A stretch of 64,000 bases of DNA from NCBI RefSeq assembly GCF_025165795.1, contig NZ_JAJAGO010000002.1, forward strand, positions 515,663 through 579,662. The letters are read 5' to 3'. This stretch comes from Streptomyces gossypii. GTDB taxonomy: Bacteria > Actinomycetota > Actinomycetes > Streptomycetales > Streptomycetaceae. Below, one piece after another: positions 59,365 to 64,000 of this stretch. The position numbers and the translations under genes were made by a program. Below the pieces are notes generated by a model. It ran no database searches. It worked only from the letters and a program-made list of their open reading frames with translations, and had not been told where the DNA came from. Each line of letters begins with the position of its first letter. Position 1 is the stretch's first letter.

Positions 59365-60039
59365 ATGAACCGCGCCGCGCTGTTCGTCCTGGCCGACGGC
59401 CGGTTCCCCGCCGGAGGGCACGCACACTCCGGCGGAGCCGAACCAGCCGTGGCCGCGGGCCGTATCAAGGATGCGGCCTCGCTGGAGGACTTCTGCCGGG
59501 GGCGGCTGCACACCGCGGGCCTGGTCGCGGCCGGGCTGGCCGCCGCATCGGCCGCGGGCCACGACCCGCTGGAGCTGGATGAGGCCGCCGACGCCCGCAC
59601 CCCGGTACCCGCCTTGCGGACCACCGCCCGCAAACTCGGCCGCCAGATGATGCGGGCCGCCCGCGCCACCTGGCCGTCGGGCGAGCTGGACGCGCTCGCC
59701 GCGGCCCGGCCACGAGGCGCGCACCAGCCGGTGGTCTTGGGCCTGGCCGCCCGGTCGGCCGGGCTGGCGCCGCTGGATGCCGCGTACGCGGCGGCGTACG
59801 AAACCGTCAGCGGACCGGCCACGGCGACGGTCCGGCTGCTGAGCCTGGACCCGTTCGACGCCACCGCCGTACTCGCCCGCCTGGCTCCCGACCTCGACAA
59901 GACCGCCGCCGCAGCCGCCGCAGCCGCCCAGCGCATCCCCGAGGACGGGACCGACGCGCTGCCCGCCGCCTCCGCGCCGCTGCTGGACATCACCGCGCAG
60001 CAGCACGCCGCCTGGCCAGTACGCCTTTTCGCCTCCTGA
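59365..60039 (+). CDS. ureF: Urease accessory protein UreF
   Basis: 224 residues, all-helical. Signature stretches: LADGRFPAGGHAHSGGAEPAVAAGRI near the N-terminus and GLAPLDAAYAAAYETVSGPATATVRLLSLDPFDATAVLARL. UreF links UreD and UreG in the nickel-delivery complex. It is rich in Ala, about average for this genome. It follows ureC by 33 bp. Confidence 0.93.
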   Translation: MNRAALFVLADGRFPAGGHAHSGGAEPAVAAGRIKDAASLEDFCRGRLHTAGLVAAGLAAASAAGHDPLELDEAADARTPVPALRTTARKLGRQMMRAARATWPSGELDALAAARPRGAHQPVVLGLAARSAGLAPLDAAYAAAYETVSGPATATVRLLSLDPFDATAVLARLAPDLDKTAAAAAAAAQRIPEDGTDALPAASAPLLDITAQQHAAWPVRLFAS

Positions 60040-60087
60040 CCACACCACGAGACCACGCACACGACGACACGCTGGACAGGGGCCCCT

Positions 60088-60782
<695 letters not shown>

Positions 60783-60786
<4 letters not shown>

Positions 60787-61580
60787 CCCTCGCCGCCCCG
60801 CCCACCGTGCCGGCCGCACCGCGGGCTGCCGTAGGCGTACGGGCTACCGCTCGCGTCTCGGCGGCCACCAGCGGCGGCACCACCACGCTGCCCGTCCTCG
60901 ACGGCGACGGCCCCTTCGAACTGCGGCGCCTGCGCTCACGAGGCACCGAGGCACGGGTGTGCGTCGTCGGCGCCATGAGTGCCCCACTCGGCGGCGACCG
61001 GCTGCGCATCGAAGCCACCGCCCAGCAGGGCGCCGCCCTGCACATCACCTCCGCAGCCGCGACCCTCGCCCTGCGGGGCCCGACCACCGAGCCCGCCACC
61101 TACGACGTGCAGCTGACCGTGGAAGAGCACGCGGAGCTCCACTGGCTGCCCAAGCCGCTGATCTGCGCGGCCGGCAGCAATCTGCGGCAGACCTGGACCA
61201 TCCACCTCGCTCCCACCGCACGCCTGGTGCTGCGCGAAGAGCAGATCCTCGGACGCACGGGAGAGCCGCCTGGCCATGTGGCCACGCGGCTCACCGTCCG
61301 CCGCGCCGGGCGCACCCTGCTCGACCAGGAAGCCGAGTACGGGCCTGGCGCACCCGGCTGGGACGGCCCAGCCGTCCTCGCCGGCCACCGCGCAACCGGA
61401 CAACTCCTGGTCGTCGACCCAGCCTTCGAGAACCGCCCTCCTGAAGTCCAACTCCTCGGCGACTCCCCGCAGGACGGCCAGGCCGTACTGACACCACTCG
61501 CCGGACCTGCCGCGCTGGCCACCGCCACCGCCCCGGACGCCCTCCGCCTGCGCCACCTCCTTGACACAGCACACACGTGA
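60783..61580 (+). CDS. ureD: Urease accessory protein UreD (UreH)
   Basis: 265 residues. The all-beta UreD fold is recognised from [80 protein letters not shown] and [14 protein letters not shown]. It is the platform on apo-urease for UreF and UreG. It ends the operon; a hairpin follows. Confidence 0.93.
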
Positions 61581-61610
61581 ACAGAGCCCGACCGGGGGGC
61601 CGGCGCGCGG

Positions 61611-61634
61611 CGGACAGCCCTTAGGGCCTGTCCG
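61611..61634 (+). terminator. Terminator of the urease operon
   Basis: GGACAGCCC / GGG-C-CTGTCC with a TTA loop and one bulged C, 31 nt after ureD. Confidence 0.6.
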
Positions 61635-61764
61635 GCGGATCTTCTCGGGTCCCCGGCACCCGTCCCCTCGGCCCTGCGGGCCCGCGGGAGGCCCCATCTC
61701 GCTGCGTTGTCTTCAGTCGCAGCGTCGGCCAGTCGGCCACCCGCGAGGGACCGCTCTGTCGCCG

Positions 61765-62199
61765 TTATCCAGTGTGATCCGGCTGAGGGTGTAGCGCCGG
61801 TACGCGAGTGGACTTCGCGACGGCCGTCGGCGTGACCGGGGTGAAGAAGTTGACGAGGTTCCCGTCGGGGTCGCGGAACAGCAGCGACCGGTTGCCCCAG
61901 GGCATCAAGGTGGGCTCGTTGACGAAGTCGGTGACGAAGCCGGTCAGGTTCCCGTGCACGCGGTCCACGTCGTCGACCAGGAACTCGATGATCACGCTGT
62001 GGTTGTCCGCCGGGCGGGCGGCCCCGGGTGCGAACAACGGGACGGTACGCGTGCTCGCGATCGCGAGGCCGGCGCTGTGGGTCACAAGTTCGGCGAAGTC
62101 CTCGGTGGCCCAGGACGCCTGCACTCCGGTGGCCTTCTCGTAGAACTCGACGAGACGTGCGACGTCGCTGGTGATGATGCGGATCGAAACGAAGTCCAT
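61765..62199 (-). CDS. VOC-family (glyoxalase/dioxygenase-like) protein
   Basis: 144 residues: MDFVSIRIITSDVARLVEFYEKATG is the first beta-alpha-beta unit and WGNRSLLFRDPDGNLVNFFTPV the last, with the usual Glu ligand region replaced by NFF at the end. The family binds a metal and acts on small molecules or sequesters antibiotics such as bleomycin. It is divergent from a WYL regulator that most likely controls it. Confidence 0.87.
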   Translation of the reverse strand: MDFVSIRIITSDVARLVEFYEKATGVQASWATEDFAELVTHSAGLAIASTRTVPLFAPGAARPADNHSVIIEFLVDDVDRVHGNLTGFVTDFVNEPTLMPWGNRSLLFRDPDGNLVNFFTPVTPTAVAKSTRVPALHPQPDHTG

Positions 62200-62291
62200 G
62201 GTGTTCTCCTCGGCTGTCGGAGTCGCTGTACGCCGCAGGCTAGGACAAATAGTGGACAGAATCGGTCCGGTATCCGCGTTAGGCTCGGAAC
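62200..62291. promoter_or_regulatory. Shared divergent promoter region VOC / WYL regulator
   Basis: 92 bp containing the direct repeat GGACAAA / GGACAGA (near 62243 and 62254) and AATAGT. Both genes start from here, so the WYL protein probably acts at this site. Confidence 0.45.
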
Positions 62292-63281
62292 ATGTCTCGA
62301 CCTGTCGGCCGTGTGCTGACTCTCCTGGAGTTGCTGCAGTCGGGCGGCACGCGGACGGTGGCCGAACTCGCCGACCGGCTGGGCGTCGACGGGCGCACCG
62401 TGCGGCGGTATGTGGACCAGCTGATCGACCTCGACGTGCCCGTGCAGTCGGTGCGCGGCCGCTACGGCGGGTACCGGCTCGCCCCCGGGTACCGCTTGCC
62501 TCCGCTCATGCTCAGCGACGACGAGGCGCTCGCCGTGCTTCTCGGATTGGTCGTCGGCCGCCGGGCGGGGTTGACGACGACGGCGGAAACGGCAAGCGAG
62601 ACGGCGGCGGCCAAGATCCGGCGGGTGCTGCCCGAGCGCCTCGCCCGCCGACTCGACGCGGTATTGGAATCCCTCGCCTTCACGGAGCAGCCCGGCGAGT
62701 TCGCCACCCCGGACGTGGGGGTCCTGCTCACCCTCGCCGATGCGGTGGGCCACCACCGACCGGTCTCGATCAGGTACACCGACCGCGACGGCCGGCGCAG
62801 TGACCGCACGCTGCACGCGTACGGGCTCGTCACCCATGCGGGCCGGTGGTACGTCACGGGCACGGACCCCGAGATCGGCGAGGACCGGACCTTCCGGCTC
62901 GATCGCCTCGTGGATGCCAGGGCGCTGCCCGGCTCATTCGAGGCGCCCGCCGGACTCGATCCGGCACAGCGCGTCCTGTCCGGGTTCGCCACCGCTGAGT
63001 ACCGGTATCAGGTGACCTTGTGGGTCCACGGGACGGTGGAGCAGATCCGCGCCCGCCTTCCCGCCAGCGTGGCGACCGTAAGCGAGCCCGCCCCCGCGGC
63101 AGGCGCGGACCCGGCGGCCGAGCGCTGGCTGCGCGTCGAGCTGCGGGCGGAGCAGCTCGACTGGCTGCCTCCCGTACTCGCCTCACTTGACCGGCCGTTC
63201 AGCATCGAACGCCCTGATGAACTGCGCGAGCTCGTCATCGCGCTCGCCGACCGCCTCGCGTCCTACGCCGTAGAGGGATGA
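62292..63281 (+). CDS. YafY-type WYL-domain regulator
   Basis: 329 residues. The N-terminal HTH_11 winged helix is RVLTLLELLQSGGTRTVAELADRLGVDGRTVRRYVDQLIDLDVPVQSVRGRYGGYRLAPGYRLPPLMLS. The WYL domain runs over about 140-220 (HHRPVSIRYTDRDGRRSDRTLHAYGLVTHAGRWYVTGTDPEIGEDRTFRLDRLVD), followed by the WCX extension. WYL proteins sense ligands or nucleic acids. Divergent position points to the VOC gene as target. Confidence 0.93.
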   Translation: MSRPVGRVLTLLELLQSGGTRTVAELADRLGVDGRTVRRYVDQLIDLDVPVQSVRGRYGGYRLAPGYRLPPLMLSDDEALAVLLGLVVGRRAGLTTTAETASETAAAKIRRVLPERLARRLDAVLESLAFTEQPGEFATPDVGVLLTLADAVGHHRPVSIRYTDRDGRRSDRTLHAYGLVTHAGRWYVTGTDPEIGEDRTFRLDRLVDARALPGSFEAPAGLDPAQRVLSGFATAEYRYQVTLWVHGTVEQIRARLPASVATVSEPAPAAGADPAAERWLRVELRAEQLDWLPPVLASLDRPFSIERPDELRELVIALADRLASYAVEG

Positions 63282-63411
63282 CGCCCCAGATCTGGACGTC
63301 AAGACCCAGCGAGGCAGCCTCGCCGGCCACCGTTTGCCGATTCGTGCGGGTGCCCGCCTCCGGTGTGGGTGGAGGCGGGCATCCGCACGGGGTGGTTCAG
63401 GTGGGGTCGGG

Positions 63412-64000
63412 TCAGCTGCGTGTGGCGTTCGCCGCCGCGGGCTCGGGCTCGGGCTCGGGTGTGTGCGCCGGTGTGGGGCCGCCTTCGCTGAGACCGAACC
63501 GGTTGTGGAACTTTCGCAGGCTGCGCGGCGCGTACCAGGCCGAGCGGCCCAGCAGGCGCATCGCGGCGGGGACCAGGACGCCGCGGATGGCGACCGCGTC
63601 GATGAGGATGGCCAGCCCGGTGCCCAGGCCGAACATCTGCATGAAGCTGAGCTGTGCCGTGCCGAAGGCGAAGAAGCTCACCGCCAGCAGGCAGGCCGCC
63701 GCGCTGACGATGCGTCCGGTGTGGCCGAGGCCGTCGGCCACCGCGGTCTCGGTGTCCGCGCCCTGATCGTGGAGTTCCTTGATGCGGCTGGTGACGAACA
63801 CCTCGTAGTCCATGGAGAGTCCGAAGGCGATGCAGAACAGCAGCACGGTCATCGAGGTGTCCATCGGCTGGGGTGTGAAGCCGAGGAAGGAGGCGAGGTT
63901 GCCGTCCTGGAAGATCCACGTCATCACGCCGAGGGCCGCTCCCAGACTGATCATGTTCAGGACCAGGGCGCGCAGGGGCTGCACGATGCTGCCGGTGAAC
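63412..64000 (-). CDS. MMPL-family RND transporter, C-terminal part (start outside window)
   Basis: About 196 residues are visible. They carry FTGSIVQPLRALVLNMISLGAALGVMTWIFQDG, then PQPMDTSMTVLLFCIAFGLSMDYEVFVTSRIKELHDQGADTETAVADGLGHTGRIVSAAACLLAVSFFAFGTAQLSFMQMFGLGTGLAILIDAVAIRGVLVPAAMRLLGR. The SMDYEVF segment with its Asp is the proton-relay motif of MMPL pumps. The second membrane bundle is complete and a Pro/Glu-rich tail ends the protein. MMPL proteins export lipids or drugs. Confidence 0.93.
   Translation of the reverse strand, partial: FTGSIVQPLRALVLNMISLGAALGVMTWIFQDGNLASFLGFTPQPMDTSMTVLLFCIAFGLSMDYEVFVTSRIKELHDQGADTETAVADGLGHTGRIVSAAACLLAVSFFAFGTAQLSFMQMFGLGTGLAILIDAVAIRGVLVPAAMRLLGRSAWYAPRSLRKFHNRFGLSEGGPTPAHTPEPEPEPAAANATRS

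Noticed and set aside
61611..61660. GGGCCTGTCCGGCGGATC motif considered as an insertion-sequence end
   Set aside because: No second end, target duplication or transposase is present; the hairpin is explained as the urease terminator.

Overview
The window is a high-GC chromosomal segment that reads as Streptomyces. The evidence is the GTG-rich, short-overlap gene packing, BldC, an Lsr2 homologue, the DUF3073 and DUF6274 families, a valine dehydrogenase of the Streptomyces type, and the dispersed purC / purD / purSQL / purF-purM order. No species can be assigned from sequence alone. There is no rRNA gene and no CRISPR array.

Region 1 (1-12.7 kb) holds a truncated Ser/Thr kinase, a MarR/DJ-1 operon with a tandem palindromic operator, an aminotransferase-GntR pair, an orphan MerR gene with its operator, a SLATT-like two-helix membrane protein, purC, an N,N-dimethylformamidase-like protein and a degenerate M48-like membrane protein. 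Region 2 (12.7-24 kb) is the rest of the purine cluster (purD, purSQL, purF, purM). Together with purC it covers amidophosphoribosyl transfer, GAR synthesis, FGAM synthesis, AIR synthesis and SAICAR synthesis; later steps are not in the window. Two tRNA-Gly genes, lsr2, a frameshifted ABC-ATPase remnant and a GH51 remnant lie among them. Region 3 (24-37 kb) holds vdh, bldC, tRNA-Asp, the giant HrpA helicase, a YhgE/Pip-like membrane protein, a MarR/Bcr-type efflux pair and a methyltransferase.

Region 4 (37.28-48.98 kb) is an actinomycete integrative and conjugative element (AICE) of about 11.7 kb in a tRNA-Phe gene. It is bounded by a 52-bp direct repeat, which is the 3' half of that tRNA. 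It carries a GntR regulator with matching CCCTAGGGA operators, a 0.5-kb structured leader, a chain of overlapping small genes (including a Pycsar-effector-like membrane protein and a DUF2637 Spd-like protein), an FtsK-type transfer ATPase followed by octamer repeats (possible clt), a Prim-Pol and a DUF3631 ATPase followed by an iteron array (possible origin), and xis-int. All of its genes are on the plus strand. Regulator, leader, spread, transfer, replication and integration follow each other in that order.

Region 5 (49-64 kb) continues the chromosome. It has the tRNA-Phe/Asp/Glu cluster, a membrane metallophosphoesterase, a small zincin with two fluoride channel genes, a DEAD-box helicase with an RGG-like tail, tRNA-Lys, and an atypical urease operon (fused ureAB, enlarged ureC with a Cys-rich N-terminus, ureF, ureG, ureD, no ureE). 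It ends with a VOC protein opposite a WYL regulator and the end of an MMPL transporter that runs off the window.

All calls rest on reading the sequence and recognising families. No database search was run.
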